Shown here in pieces: positions 33,689 to 41,421 of a stretch of DNA of 64,000 nucleotides. Below the pieces are notes generated by a model. That model saw nothing but the letters and a program-made list of their open reading frames with translations, was not told the DNA's origin and did no database searches. A program made the translations under genes and the position numbers. The stretch's first letter is position 1, and every line of letters begins with the position of its first letter. Source of the DNA: Actinomycetes bacterium (GTDB taxonomy: Bacteria; Actinomycetota; Acidimicrobiia; IMCC26256; JANYLB01); contig JANYLB010000026.1 in assembly GCA_025363815.1 (NCBI GenBank), forward strand, positions 1 to 64,000. Direction: 5' to 3'.

Positions 33689-34536
33689 TGATCCTGGTCG
33701 CCGGCGGCACCGGACGGCTCGGTACGCTCGTCGTCGCGCGTCTGGCCGCTCGCGGTCTCGATGTCCGGGTTATCACTCGCGATCCGGCCCGGGCCCATCA
33801 CCTCGGCGACGACGCTACGGAGGTCGTCGAGGGCGATGTCCGAGATCGTGCGAGCATCGAGAGCGCGATGCGCGGGATCACCACCGTCGTATCGGCAGTG
33901 CAGGGCTTCGCCGGGCCAGGTCGAGTGACGCCTGCTTCCGTCGATCGCGACGGAAACGCGAATCTGGTCGAGAGCGCCGCAGCCGCCGGCGCCGACGTGG
34001 TGCTGTTGTCCGTCGTCGGTTCGTCTGCCGACAGCCCGATGGAGCTCTTCCGCGCCAAGTACGCAGCCGAGGAGCACTTGCGAGCGAGCAGCGCTCGATG
34101 GACGATCGTGCGTGCCACCGCGTTCGTCGAACTGTGGGCGGACATCATGACCAAGCCCATCGTGTTCGGACGCGGCGACAACCCGATCAACTTCGTGTCG
34201 GTCCAAGACGTCGCCGCCGTCGTCGAGCGTGCCGTCATCGACGTCCGCCTTCGCGGCATGACCCTCGAAATCGGCGGCCCCGAGAACATTACGTTCAACG
34301 AACTCGCCGCGACGCTCCAACATCTTCGCGGCCGCCCGACGAAGATCCGTCACGTGCCCCGGGCCCTACTCCGCGCGATGTCGCCTCTCAACCGTCAACC
34401 TCGCGCTGCACTCGCGATGGACACCATCGACATGACCTTCGACGCCATTGCCGCCCGCGACGCTTACGCTGACCTGCCCATGACCGACATCGCAAGTGCA
34501 CTCGACAGGGCTGGCGAGCACCAATACCGAGGCTGA
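33688..34536 (+). CDS. NmrA-like NAD(P)-binding atypical SDR
   Basis: 282 residues with the Rossmann motif ILVAGGTGRLGTLVVARL, VVEGDVRDRASI, VLLSVVGSSADSP and a CDR-like C-terminal part (MDTIDMTFDAIAARDAYADL). The catalytic Tyr-Lys pair of classical SDRs is not evident, as is common in NmrA/NAD(P)H-binding redox sensors and azoreductase-like members. Second gene of the TetR-controlled pair; it may reduce or sense the compound bound by the regulator (inference). Confidence 0.82.
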   Translation: MILVAGGTGRLGTLVVARLAARGLDVRVITRDPARAHHLGDDATEVVEGDVRDRASIESAMRGITTVVSAVQGFAGPGRVTPASVDRDGNANLVESAAAAGADVVLLSVVGSSADSPMELFRAKYAAEEHLRASSARWTIVRATAFVELWADIMTKPIVFGRGDNPINFVSVQDVAAVVERAVIDVRLRGMTLEIGGPENITFNELAATLQHLRGRPTKIRHVPRALLRAMSPLNRQPRAALAMDTIDMTFDAIAARDAYADLPMTDIASALDRAGEHQYRG

Positions 34537-34795
34537 CTAGCTAGTGCTCAGCGCTCCCGATACCCGGGCAGTCGGGCTCGGGTTGGCTCACCCGCGGCGC
34601 GCGGTGGGAATGACAACTTGGTTTGGCGCGTGAGCTCCGCGACCGCGCATGGATGCCTTAGGCACAGATACAACACGGGGAAGCTGTTCGGGGGTAGAAG
34701 CGACCACCGAATCGGCGTGCGCCCTCACCACAACGTCGCGCGTGGGTGAGTTCGGAGCGTCGACGTTTCGGAACGGGCATTGCTCGCGGTCGGGC
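34537..34795. other. Intergenic stretch without a recognisable gene
   Basis: After the NmrA-like gene the sequence holds only short open frames without family resemblance or ribosome-binding sites. Base composition stays high-GC. It leads into the ISL3-like remnant and may be eroded transposase or flanking DNA. Confidence 0.5.
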
Positions 34796-34900
34796 AGAGT
34801 CGCGTTCGGGTTCACGAACTTCGTGCACTACCGGATCCGTGCCCTGCTCTACACCGGCCGACCCAACTGGGACCTACTCGCAACCATCACACCCCGCTGA
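34796..34900 (+). pseudogene. C-terminal remnant of an ISL3-family transposase
   Basis: The last 34 codons before the TGA read RVAFGFTNFVHYRIRALLYT followed by GRPNWDLLATITPR. The FGFTNFxxYRIR block is the C-terminal signature of ISL3-type DDE transposases. The reading frame upstream (to 34649) no longer resembles a transposase and the catalytic domain is missing, so this is a degraded end of an insertion sequence. No terminal inverted repeats could be paired. Confidence 0.55.
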
Positions 34901-35154
34901 AATCCGAAGAGCCACATATCGCGTCTCGGGGACATCCATGCTCCAAGTCTCGCGGATCAACGCGCACCCGCCCCAGATTGTGGAGTCCGCGACCACTTTG
35001 TACAGTGTTCCAACTGGGAAAGGCGCGGTCGCGACTCCCTCCCCCCGGAGCGCAGGCGCTCTCCGGACTCCCACGCCGACATGGAGCTCCACACAGAATG
35101 ACCTTCAAAAACCGCGTTCGTTCTCGCCGACCCGACCGACGGGGACAGCGCGGC
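34901..35154. other. Leader region of the YHYH lipoprotein gene
   Basis: About 250 bases without a supported gene. An imperfect hairpin lies at about 35046-35068 (CCGGAGCGC and CGCTCTCCGG arms), possibly a terminator or leader structure. The frame of the downstream lipoprotein is open through here, but composition is Arg/Pro-rich and not signal-like. Confidence 0.4.
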
Positions 35155-36066
35155 ATGCAACCGACCCGACGGCGCGGCCTCGCGTGTACAGCGGTCGGGC
35201 TCGCGATGACCGCGGCCGCGTGTGGCTCCTCCTCGTCCTCGTCCGCTTCGAGCTCGACCACTTCGTCGAGCTCCACCTCGACATCGGGATCCACCGGATC
35301 GTCGACCGATCTCACCGCCGGGTTCAAACAGGCCAAGTGGGGAGCGGGCGTGACCGTGACGTATACGAACGGCAAGATCCGTTTCGTCTCGAATGGAATA
35401 CCAAACCACAAGCGAAATGGCGAGTACGCACTCCCGAATACGGGCGTGCAGGTGCCTACCTCCGCGACGGCACACGCGGGCGCCGACCCGACCGTTGCCC
35501 AGAGCTACGACGCCTCGATCACCCTGAAACCGACGAAGGCGGCGGGGACCACATCGACGAGCCTCGGGGTCATTGGCTACATGATCTCGGGTGCATCGTT
35601 GTTCAACCCGTACGAGGGTGACGCCAGCACCGTGGCGACGGCGTCGAATTTCTCGGTGAAGAACTCGAGCGGCGACGACGTGTACTTCCTCGACGACTGC
35701 TCCGGACACCCGACCCCGATGGGGCAGTACCACTACCACGCGCTTCCCAAGTGCGTGACCTCGGAGGTCGACCGGACCAACGGTCCGTCCCACGTCATCG
35801 GGATCGCCCTCGATGGCTACGCGATCTACGGCGACCGCGACGTCTCGGGCAAGGAAGTGAAGGCCAGCGACCTCGACGACTGCAACGGCATCACCAGTGC
35901 CACCCCTGAGTTTCCGAACGGCGTCTACCACTACGTGTTGCTCGACACGAAAGACTCAACCTCGTCGATCCGTTGCTTCACCGGCACCGTCGACAGCTCG
36001 CTGGCAACGTCCATGAACATGCCCGGAATGGGCGGCAGGCCAGGCGGACCCCCACCAGGACAATGA
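35155..36066 (+). CDS. YHYH-domain lipoprotein
   Basis: 303 residues. Signal peptide with basic start (MQPTRRRG), hydrophobic core and a Cys at about 23 in TAAACGSS, a lipobox-like end; then a Ser/Thr-rich tether (24-50) and a YHYH domain (about 140-290) with CSGHPTPMGQYHYHALPKC, GYAIYGDRD and GVYHYVLLD. Tail rich in Met, Gly and Pro. An exposed His-rich surface domain suggests metal binding; function is unknown for the family. ATG at 35098 is an alternative longer start. A hairpin follows the stop. Confidence 0.82.
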   Translation: MQPTRRRGLACTAVGLAMTAAACGSSSSSSASSSTTSSSSTSTSGSTGSSTDLTAGFKQAKWGAGVTVTYTNGKIRFVSNGIPNHKRNGEYALPNTGVQVPTSATAHAGADPTVAQSYDASITLKPTKAAGTTSTSLGVIGYMISGASLFNPYEGDASTVATASNFSVKNSSGDDVYFLDDCSGHPTPMGQYHYHALPKCVTSEVDRTNGPSHVIGIALDGYAIYGDRDVSGKEVKASDLDDCNGITSATPEFPNGVYHYVLLDTKDSTSSIRCFTGTVDSSLATSMNMPGMGGRPGGPPPGQ

Positions 36067-36107
36067 CGCGCCGAGGAACGAGACTCGTGTCTGCCCTGCT
36101 CGGCGTG
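36067..36107 (+). terminator. Hairpin after the YHYH gene
   Basis: Arms CGCGCCGAG (36067-36075) and CTCGGCGTG (36099-36107) pair over 9 bp with one G-U pair around a 23-base loop that can itself fold. It begins one base after the TGA. Confidence 0.5.
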
Positions 36108-36194
36108 CCCGGAACAGGATTCGAACCTCCACGTCCGTGGGGACCAGCGGGTTTAAGCCGCGGCCCGTTCGTCTTTGTAGTTCGCTGGAGTCCA
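36106..36194 (-). pseudogene. Degenerate tRNA-Leu(UAA) copy
   Basis: On the minus strand the anticodon arm GCGG-CTTAAAC-CCGC, a long class II variable arm, the TTCGAAT loop and the 3' acceptor strand TTCCGGGCA are recognisable. The 5' acceptor strand (GGACTCC) cannot pair with the 3' end, the D arm is eroded, and the T stem has a G-G mismatch, so it should not yield a working tRNA. It is similar but not identical to the intact tRNA-Leu at 40370-40455. Confidence 0.6.
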
Positions 36195-36499
36195 TCGCGA
36201 CCCTCTGAGCAGGGACGTCGCGCGACGGCGCGTCTCTCGCGTCCATGTGTCGCGACCGCGTCGCGCCAAGTTCGTTCGCAAGGTGTGAGCAACTCGGACC
36301 GGCCGGCAGTCGCTGCTCGGCGGGTCCCGCTGTGCCTCGCGGGCAGGTAGTCGACGGCGGCCGCGCAGCTCATCTCGACGCCTCTGCACCTTCCCGACGC
36401 AAGAGAAGTAACGGTGCTGAACCCGAGAGTTGTCGTGGTCAAATCACTCGATCCATCACGCCCAACCTCCACGCGCAGGACCGCGCCTGCGCGCCACAC
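36195..36499. other. Intergenic flank holding the left copy of a direct repeat
   Basis: No gene is supported. The stretch contains the left copy of the 37-bp repeat (36256-36292) and several antisense or overlapping open frames with Arg-rich, family-less translations. The TetR gene stop lies at 36500. Confidence 0.5.
36256..36292 (+). repeat. 37-bp imperfect direct repeat, left copy
   Basis: Starts CCGCGTCGCGCCAAGTTCG and ends CGCAAGGTGTGAGCAA. It matches 40277-40313 at 32 of 37 positions in the same orientation. It lies beside the tRNA-Leu pseudogene, and the other copy lies beside the intact tRNA-Leu. Confidence 0.7.
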
Positions 36500-37108
36500 T
36501 CACGGCCGCGTCGCGCGGATTATCGAGTCGCTGAGGTTCCGGAGGAACGGCTTCGCTGGGCGTTCGCGGAGGAAGATCGTTTGAACAAGCAGCGGACTGA
36601 TGATGAGCTGAACGATCGTGGCCGGGTCAGCAGTCGCGGTGACTTGGTTCCGTTCGATGGCGTTGCGAACGAGCGACGCGATCTCTCCGATCACCGGCAT
36701 CCAATGCTCGGTAAGAATCTCGGCGAGGAACTCGTCCGACCGCCCGGCCATCGCCGTGTTCATCGCGAGTTCGGCCGGATCGGAGAAGAACCTTGCAAGG
36801 TCATCCACCAGCCGACGCAGGTCACGTTCCCACTGCCCGGTATCCCGGATATGAAGTGCGGCCGTGTGAACGGTGAGGGCCTCACGGAGCAGATCGCCGA
36901 CCGTCGGCCAGCGTCGGTACACAGTGGCTCGATGCACTCCTGCCTTCGCTGCGATCGAGGCCGCGGTCAATCCGGTGTCCCCGGTGCTGAGCAGTTCGAG
37001 CACAGCGTGCGCCACTGATTGACGAACCCGTTCGTTTCGTCCGCCCGGGCGCCGCACGCGGCTACTTCTTCCTCGGCCAGCGTCGGAAGAGTGCTGGACG
37101 GCCACCAC
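36500..37108 (-). CDS. TetR-family transcriptional regulator
   Basis: 202 residues. N-terminal HTH: VRQSVAHAVLELLSTGDTGL, TAASIAAKAGVHRATVYRRWP; C-terminal helices of the TetR_C type with RDLRRLVDDLARFFSDPAEL and PLLVQTIFLRERP. GTG start at 37108 (a second GTG follows directly). An imperfect inverted repeat (37114-37144) lies upstream in the 69-bp gap to the divergent hotdog gene, suggesting control of that pair and of itself. Confidence 0.87.
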   Translation of the reverse strand: MVAVQHSSDAGRGRSSRVRRPGGRNERVRQSVAHAVLELLSTGDTGLTAASIAAKAGVHRATVYRRWPTVGDLLREALTVHTAALHIRDTGQWERDLRRLVDDLARFFSDPAELAMNTAMAGRSDEFLAEILTEHWMPVIGEIASLVRNAIERNQVTATADPATIVQLIISPLLVQTIFLRERPAKPFLRNLSDSIIRATRP

Positions 37109-37113
37109 CCCAA

Positions 37114-37144
37114 TCTAGCTATTGCGACATCTTTCGCAACTAGA
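37114..37144. promoter_or_regulatory. Putative TetR operator
   Basis: TTGCGA (37122-37127) and TCGCAA (37134-37139) are inverted repeats, and TCTAG (37114-37118) and CTAGA (37140-37144) form an outer pair shifted by a few bases. The site lies 6 bases from the tetR-like GTG and 34 bases from the divergent ATG. Confidence 0.6.
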
Positions 37145-37177
37145 TACCGTGCGGCACTGCGACGGGAGAAGCGTTCG

Positions 37178-37660
37178 ATGAACGCAGACCGCGCGCCGAG
37201 CGCGATAGCCGAGATGCCATGGATCCGTTGGCTCGATCTGGACACCACGGTCGCATCCGACGGCACGCTCGTCGTCACACTGGCTCGACCGAAGCCCGAA
37301 CACGTCAACCACAACGACGCGATCAACGCCGCGGTTGCGTACGGCGTCGCCGAAGTCGCCGGCCTCGGCGCGGCAGTACTCGGGATGCTCGACCTCCTTC
37401 CGCGCATGTACACCGTCGTGGAGGCGGCGAAGATCGCCTACGGGGCACCCGCAACGGCGGGTCTCGTCGCGACCAGCCGCGTCGACACATCAGCGGCGAC
37501 TGCAGCACGCGCGACCGTCGAACGCGGCGAGGCGGCGCAGCTCGATACCGACGTTGCCCTCGCCGACCTCTCCGGCCGTGCGACCGGGACCTGCACCTGC
37601 ACCTTCACCATCGCACTTCGACCCCGCCGGACGTCGAGGAACGACGGCCGAGCGGGATGA
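37178..37660 (+). CDS. Hotdog-fold (DUF4442/PaaI-like) thioesterase-type protein
   Basis: 160 residues: LVVTLARPKPEHVNHNDAIN, AAVAYGVAEVAGLGAAVLGM as the long hotdog helix, then the strands VVEAAKIAYGAPATAGLV and GTCTCTFTIALRP. The helix wrapped by strands is typical of acyl-CoA thioesterase-like proteins, but a clear catalytic Asp/Glu is not obvious. GGGAG lies 9 bases before the ATG. Its TGA overlaps the ATG of the beta-lactamase-fold gene by 4 bp. Confidence 0.65.
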   Translation: MNADRAPSAIAEMPWIRWLDLDTTVASDGTLVVTLARPKPEHVNHNDAINAAVAYGVAEVAGLGAAVLGMLDLLPRMYTVVEAAKIAYGAPATAGLVATSRVDTSAATAARATVERGEAAQLDTDVALADLSGRATGTCTCTFTIALRPRRTSRNDGRAG

Positions 37661-38748
37661 CCGTTGACTTCACACCGCTCGTCGACGCCGCTCGTCGGCA
37701 TGTCGACGAAGGCACGGTTCCGGCGTGCCAGCTCGCGGTTGCCCGCGACGGCGAAGTAGTGCTCTTTGAGGCGTTCGGTGAGGCCACGACGAACACGCGC
37801 TTCTGCATCTTCTCCGCAACGAAACCGATCGTCTCGGCGGCGGCCTGGCTCCTGATCGGCGATGGGTTGCTCGACATCTCCGCGCCCGTCGCGGAATACG
37901 TCCCCGAGTTTGCTGCGAACGGGATGGGGCAGGTCACCGTCGAGCAGGTTCTGTTGCACACGGCTGGGTTCCCGCTCGCGCCCATGGCACCCACAGAAGG
38001 CGCCGATCCCGCCCGCAGGCGCGCCCGGTTCGCCACGTGGCGTCTGGAGTCGGAACCGGGTTCTCGGTTCGCCTACCACTTCGAGTCGGCGCACTGGGTG
38101 CTCACCGACCTCCTGGAGCGGCTGAGCGGACAAGACTTCCGGCAGTTCATCGAACGTCGACTCACCGAGCCCTTGGGCCTGCCGCGAGTCCTCGGTATCC
38201 CGGTGGATCAGCAAGCGGACATTGCACCGCTCGTGGCAGTGGACGGCGTCGACGGCCCAACGGCTGCCGCGCGTCGAGGGGAGGTCAGCGGCGACTGGCG
38301 GGAGCTCTTCGTGTTTGCCGAGGCGAAGAGCATCGAGGCAGGCGCTCCTGGTGGCGGGGCCGTGATGACCGCCGCCGAGCTGGCCATCTTCTATCAAGGC
38401 CTGCTTCGGAATCCGGGCGAGCTGTGGCGTCCCGATGTGCTCGAGGACGGCACGTCGAACATCCGGTGTCGGCTACCGGACGAGATCTTCGGTGTCGCCG
38501 TCAATCGTACGATCGGTCTCGTCGTCGCGGGTGACGATGACCTGCATGTCGTACGCTACGCCTCGTTCGGCCAGGCGAGCTCACCGCGCGCCTTCGGGCA
38601 CGCAGGAGGGCTCGGACAGGTCGGGTGGGCGGATCCTGCTTGCGGGATGTCGTTCGCCTATGCGCAGAGCGGAGTCGGCCCGCATCTGGTGGCGGCTGGC
38701 ATCCGTGCATACGAGCTGTCGACGCACGCTGCCAGCTTGTTCGCCTGA
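37657..38748 (+). CDS. Serine beta-lactamase/esterase-fold hydrolase (class C-like)
   Basis: 363 residues of the beta-lactamase/penicillin-binding esterase family. Ser53-x-x-Lys56 in FSATKP, a YxN-equivalent Tyr in RFAYHFESAHWVL, and the final HAGGLGQ box (KTG equivalent). No signal peptide is seen, so a cytoplasmic esterase or amidase (EstB-like) is more likely than a resistance enzyme. ATG at 37657 overlaps the hotdog gene stop (ATGA); both lie downstream of the TetR-type operator. Confidence 0.85.
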   Translation: MTVDFTPLVDAARRHVDEGTVPACQLAVARDGEVVLFEAFGEATTNTRFCIFSATKPIVSAAAWLLIGDGLLDISAPVAEYVPEFAANGMGQVTVEQVLLHTAGFPLAPMAPTEGADPARRRARFATWRLESEPGSRFAYHFESAHWVLTDLLERLSGQDFRQFIERRLTEPLGLPRVLGIPVDQQADIAPLVAVDGVDGPTAAARRGEVSGDWRELFVFAEAKSIEAGAPGGGAVMTAAELAIFYQGLLRNPGELWRPDVLEDGTSNIRCRLPDEIFGVAVNRTIGLVVAGDDDLHVVRYASFGQASSPRAFGHAGGLGQVGWADPACGMSFAYAQSGVGPHLVAAGIRAYELSTHAASLFA

Positions 38749-38768
38749 TCGCAGCCGCGGCCGCGCGC

Positions 38769-39314
38769 CTACGGCGACAGGAGTTCGGGTCGAACACAGA
38801 AGGCTCCGTCGGAGAACCCCATGGCTCGTACGCCGAGAGCGATGTTCAAACGGGCACGGTGATTCTCCCATGCCACTTCGGCAACCAACTCGACGAATTC
38901 CGCGCGCGTGAACGCGGCCTCGACACGAGCGCGGACATCGTCGTCCACGATCGCCGGCGTCCGCGACATCGCGTCAGCAAGCTCAATGGCCAACTTCTCG
39001 CGTTCGGTGAACAACGGGGAGTCACGGTAAGACGACAGGGCGCGCAACTCTGCCTCGCCGATGCCATACGCCGTGGCCATGCTCGATGCCAAGTCCATAC
39101 AGAACTCACAGCCGATCATCGAAGATGTCTTGATCGACGCGAGCGTCTTCAGGCGATTGTCAAGACGAGCCGATGCGAACAGGCCCACCTCATAGGTTCC
39201 GAGCCCGATCGCGATCCCAGGTCGTCGGACGATCTGGCGGCTGAGATCGAACCGATTCTGTCGGGCCCGTGACGCCAGCCCTGCATACGCCCGGATCTTC
39301 TCTGTGATGTGCAT
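38769..39314 (-). CDS. Carboxymuconolactone decarboxylase/AhpD-like protein
   Basis: 181 residues of the CMD/AhpD all-helical fold: TLASIKTSSMIGCEFCMDLA with the redox pair Cys-x-x-Cys, TEREKLAIELADAMSRTPA, and FVELVAEVAWENHRARLNIAL. AhpD-type members reduce peroxiredoxins or lipoyl groups; single-domain members of this length are often uncharacterised peroxidase-like proteins. GGAGGTGA lies just before the ATG, an unusually strong ribosome-binding site here. Downstream of the unknown pair at 39411-40158 on the same strand. Confidence 0.83.
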   Translation of the reverse strand: MHITEKIRAYAGLASRARQNRFDLSRQIVRRPGIAIGLGTYEVGLFASARLDNRLKTLASIKTSSMIGCEFCMDLASSMATAYGIGEAELRALSSYRDSPLFTEREKLAIELADAMSRTPAIVDDDVRARVEAAFTRAEFVELVAEVAWENHRARLNIALGVRAMGFSDGAFCVRPELLSP

Positions 39315-39410
39315 CGCTCACCTCCGCGTTCGGCTCCCGTGTGAAGGCTAGAGAGAGGCACGTAGCCCGCCACCCATCGACACGGGCACGCCAGAGCGAC
39401 GGATCGCGCT

Positions 39411-39980
39411 CTACTCCGGAGGCGGAGTCGGTACTCCCCACGTCGCGAACCGCCGGAAGAGTGAGAGCTTTTCTTCGAGCACTGCGGCCGCATCCGCGCT
39501 CGCAGACTGAACCCCCAGTTCGTGGATCGCGAAGGCGAGCACCTGCTCGAACGCGACTCGGCCTCCGGGAACGTGCCACCTCGTCGAACGCGGGTACGAA
39601 GGATTCGGATATCCGACGTGGATGTGCGGATCCGGATGCCCGTGCGCGGGTTGCCAATGCCACCCGAACAGTTCGTCGGTCAGAGCATCGTCCTCGGCCA
39701 ACGTGTACGCGTACTCGTCGGTGACGACTTTTCGCTCGCCCGGGTACCGCGGGTCGTCGGCATAGTGGAAAACCTGGGTTCCGTTGAGGTAGAGCGCCCG
39801 TTGCTCAGGACCACGGGAGAGCATGATCGGTGTCGAGCTGAAAAGGAGAAGCCAACAGCCCGGCGTGCTGGCTTCGCCAACGCGCCAGATCGTCGAAGCC
39901 GTGACGCAACTCAGCGAGATATTGAGATGGTGGACGTACCGACGGCGCGGGTCGGCGTCCGACCTAACAGGCTCCCTCAC
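39411..39980 (-). CDS. Unknown protein, second gene of an overlapping pair
   Basis: 189 residues. A coherent globular pattern runs through: LNISLSCVTASTIWRVGEAS, WLLLFSSTPIMLSRGPEQRA, QVFHYADDPRYPGERKVVTD, GWHWQPAHGHPDPHIHVGYP and AFEQVLAFAIHELGV. The HPDPHIHVG His/Asp cluster could bind metal or serve as an active site. The GTG start lies inside the preceding small gene (17-bp overlap), so translation is coupled. A toxin/antitoxin-like arrangement is possible but unproved. ATG at 39824 is a shorter alternative start. Confidence 0.6.
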   Translation of the reverse strand: MREPVRSDADPRRRYVHHLNISLSCVTASTIWRVGEASTPGCWLLLFSSTPIMLSRGPEQRALYLNGTQVFHYADDPRYPGERKVVTDEYAYTLAEDDALTDELFGWHWQPAHGHPDPHIHVGYPNPSYPRSTRWHVPGGRVAFEQVLAFAIHELGVQSASADAAAVLEEKLSLFRRFATWGVPTPPPE

Positions 39981-40158
39981 CCGCCAGCAGGCAAAGGTGA
40001 GCGATCATCGGGTGATCCGGAAGCGTCCCAGCGCGCGCCGCGACGATGAACTGCTCGCCGGTCATGCCGAGAAATTGACGCGCTTGTTCGTCGAGGAGAC
40101 GAAGCACATCGTCACGGCTCATGATGTTGTCGGACTGGTCCGCCACGGTTGAAGTCAT
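39964..40158 (-). CDS. Small 64-residue protein, first gene of an overlapping pair
   Basis: 64 residues, helix-rich: VADQSDNIMSRDDVLRLLDE, QARQFLGMTGEQFIVAARAG, TLPDHPMIAHLCLLAGEGAC. The MSRDDVLxLLxxQAxxxLGM/MTGEQF pattern looks like the short helical partner found upstream of unknown genes in actinobacteria. AAGGGAG lies 6 bases before the ATG at 40158, and a direct repeat GTACGTC-3-GTACGTC lies further upstream. Overlaps the next gene by 17 bp. An antitoxin-like role is a guess from size and coupling. Confidence 0.6.
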   Translation of the reverse strand: MTSTVADQSDNIMSRDDVLRLLDEQARQFLGMTGEQFIVAARAGTLPDHPMIAHLCLLAGEGAC

Positions 40159-40180
40159 GACCGGCTCCCTTCATTTCCTC

Positions 40181-40197
40181 GTACGTCAGGGTACGTC
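40181..40197. promoter_or_regulatory. Direct repeat GTACGTC upstream of the small-gene pair
   Basis: Two copies of GTACGTC spaced 3 bases (period 10) lie 23-39 bases upstream of the ATG at 40158. A repeat with helical-turn spacing is typical of a dimeric regulator site. Confidence 0.5.
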
Positions 40198-40276
40198 GGC
40201 GGTGAGACCATGGAGTCGGAGCCCCAAATCGGGCGACTTCGCGTCCCCGAGCGTCCATTGCATCTGCCGATCCCGG

Positions 40277-40313
40277 CCGCGTAGCGCTGAGTTCGTTAGC
40301 AAGGCGTGAGCAA
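40277..40313 (+). repeat. 37-bp imperfect direct repeat, right copy
   Basis: Starts CCGCGTAGCGCTGAGTTCG and ends AGCAAGGCGTGAGCAA, matching 36256-36292 at 32 of 37 positions. It lies 57 bases beyond the 3' end of tRNA-Leu. The two copies bracket 36293-40276. Confidence 0.7.
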
Positions 40314-40369
40314 ACGCACGCCGGAGCGACTCTCCGCGTCGAGCACCGAACCTATAAGTCCTGGTCAGG

Positions 40370-40455
40370 TGCCCGGAGAGAGATTCGAACTCTCACGCTC
40401 CATTACGGAGCCGGCGGGTTTAAGCCGCCTGCGTCTACCGTTTCGCCACCCGGGC
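40370..40455 (-). tRNA. tRNA-Leu(UAA)
   Basis: 86-nt class II tRNA. Acceptor GCCCGGG pairs with TCCGGGC, anticodon arm GGCGG-CTTAAAC-CCGCC gives UAA, a long variable arm (GCTCCGTAATGGAGC) follows, and the T arm is GAGAG-TTCGAAT-CTCTC. CCA is not encoded. It lies between a membrane-protein gene and the repeat-bounded segment. Confidence 0.93.
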
Positions 40456-40466
40456 TCGCCCGCAGG

Positions 40467-41066
40467 CTACGTGTCCGTCCCTGGTCTCTGTTCGCCATCG
40501 GGGCGACGGGCGCGAGATCGGCCGTAGAGCCGGCCGGCGGCGCGTGATGCACCGCGCGTGGTCCGATCGAGCTTGGCACCCAGAGCGCGGGCCGAGTCGC
40601 CGACGGAGGCGGGCTTCGATGCCGGGGGCTCCGATGAAGGGGGCTTCGGTGCCGGGGCTTTCGGCGGGCTGGGCGCGGGCAGGCGAGCGGCACGAGGAGC
40701 CGGACGAGTCCACTGTGTATGCCAGTTGAGCCAGGCCAACGCCGCGGCGGCGAGGAAGCACAGCGCCCAGGCGAGAACATCGGTCGAGCCCGAGACGATC
40801 GGCGCGACCACGAGGGCGATGATGACTACCAGGTCGAGCACCCGGTGCACTCGAGGTGAGATCCAGTGAGCAATGCTCACCGGCGCGGCGGTGACCGCGG
40901 CCAGGAGGAACAACAGCCCACCGGCGGCGGCGATAAACGGCGCTGCGTCGCCCCCATTGATGCTCTGAAGGATGATGAGAGCGGCGAGCAGGTACTCGAC
41001 GATCTGATGGGTCCACAGCGCGAGTCGGATCTTCTCTTTGGGGCCGGCTGCACCTCCAGAGCTCAT
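40467..41066 (-). CDS. Small multi-spanning membrane protein with Pro-rich tail
   Basis: 199 residues: about four membrane helices (YLLAALIILQS, PFIAAAGGLLFLLAAVTAA, VLDLVVIIALVVAPIVS, VLAWALCFLAAAALAWLNW) and then a Pro/Ala/Lys-rich, basic C-terminal tail (about 130-199) such as RLPAPSPPKAPAPKPPSSEP. Cytoplasmic or external position of the tail is unknown. No family recognised; conserved actinobacterial membrane protein style. Not linked to neighbours by overlap. Confidence 0.7.
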   Translation of the reverse strand: MSSGGAAGPKEKIRLALWTHQIVEYLLAALIILQSINGGDAAPFIAAAGGLLFLLAAVTAAPVSIAHWISPRVHRVLDLVVIIALVVAPIVSGSTDVLAWALCFLAAAALAWLNWHTQWTRPAPRAARLPAPSPPKAPAPKPPSSEPPASKPASVGDSARALGAKLDRTTRGASRAAGRLYGRSRARRPDGEQRPGTDT

Positions 41067-41103
41067 CCGGACAGTCTGGCGCGCCCGGCCGGAGCTGCAA
41101 CCC

Positions 41104-41421
41104 CTACGCCGCGGCCTGGCTCGATGGTTCGGGTGCGATCGCCTCTCGAAAAGCAGCCCGAAGACGAACCCGAGCCTCGCCGTCGACCCCGTTGGCTACG
41201 AGTACCCCCTCCACCATGTCGGACGCGACCTCGGCGAACGAGCGGCCCCGGAGCTGAACCGAGACCACCGCACCCCCCGGGTAGCGGCGGATCGTGCGGG
41301 CTGCGCCCTTGAGCCTGGGCGGGCTGCGAAACGCCGGGGAAGCGAGCCCGGCGGCGCGAGCGGCGGCCGAGAGGCGGCGGGCGGCGGCGGCGAAACGCAG
41401 CGCAGGGGAGGTGGGTTCCAT
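41104..41421 (-). CDS. Small conserved actinobacterial protein of unknown function
   Basis: 105 residues: Ala/Arg-rich helix LRFAAAARRLSAAARAAGLA, then FRSPPRLKGAARTIRRYPGG, and strand-rich VVSVQLRGRSFAEVASDMVE, GVLVANGVDGEARVRLRAAF. The FRSPPRLxGxxRT and DMVEGVxxANG segments recur, from memory, in acidimicrobial hypotheticals. Divergent from the acyltransferase gene at 41542. Role unknown. Confidence 0.65.
   Translation of the reverse strand: MEPTSPALRFAAAARRLSAAARAAGLASPAFRSPPRLKGAARTIRRYPGGAVVSVQLRGRSFAEVASDMVEGVLVANGVDGEARVRLRAAFREAIAPEPSSQAAA

Larger units (their letters stand above)
40159..40369. other. Gap between the small-gene pair and tRNA-Leu
   Basis: Holds the promoter-side direct repeat (40181-40197), the right copy of the 37-bp repeat (40277-40313), and the region just downstream of the tRNA 3' end. 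No gene seen. Confidence 0.5.

Noticed and set aside
34649-34795. Short plus-strand frame upstream of the ISL3 remnant
   Set aside because: It shares the stop with the remnant but resembles no transposase domain and has no ribosome-binding site.
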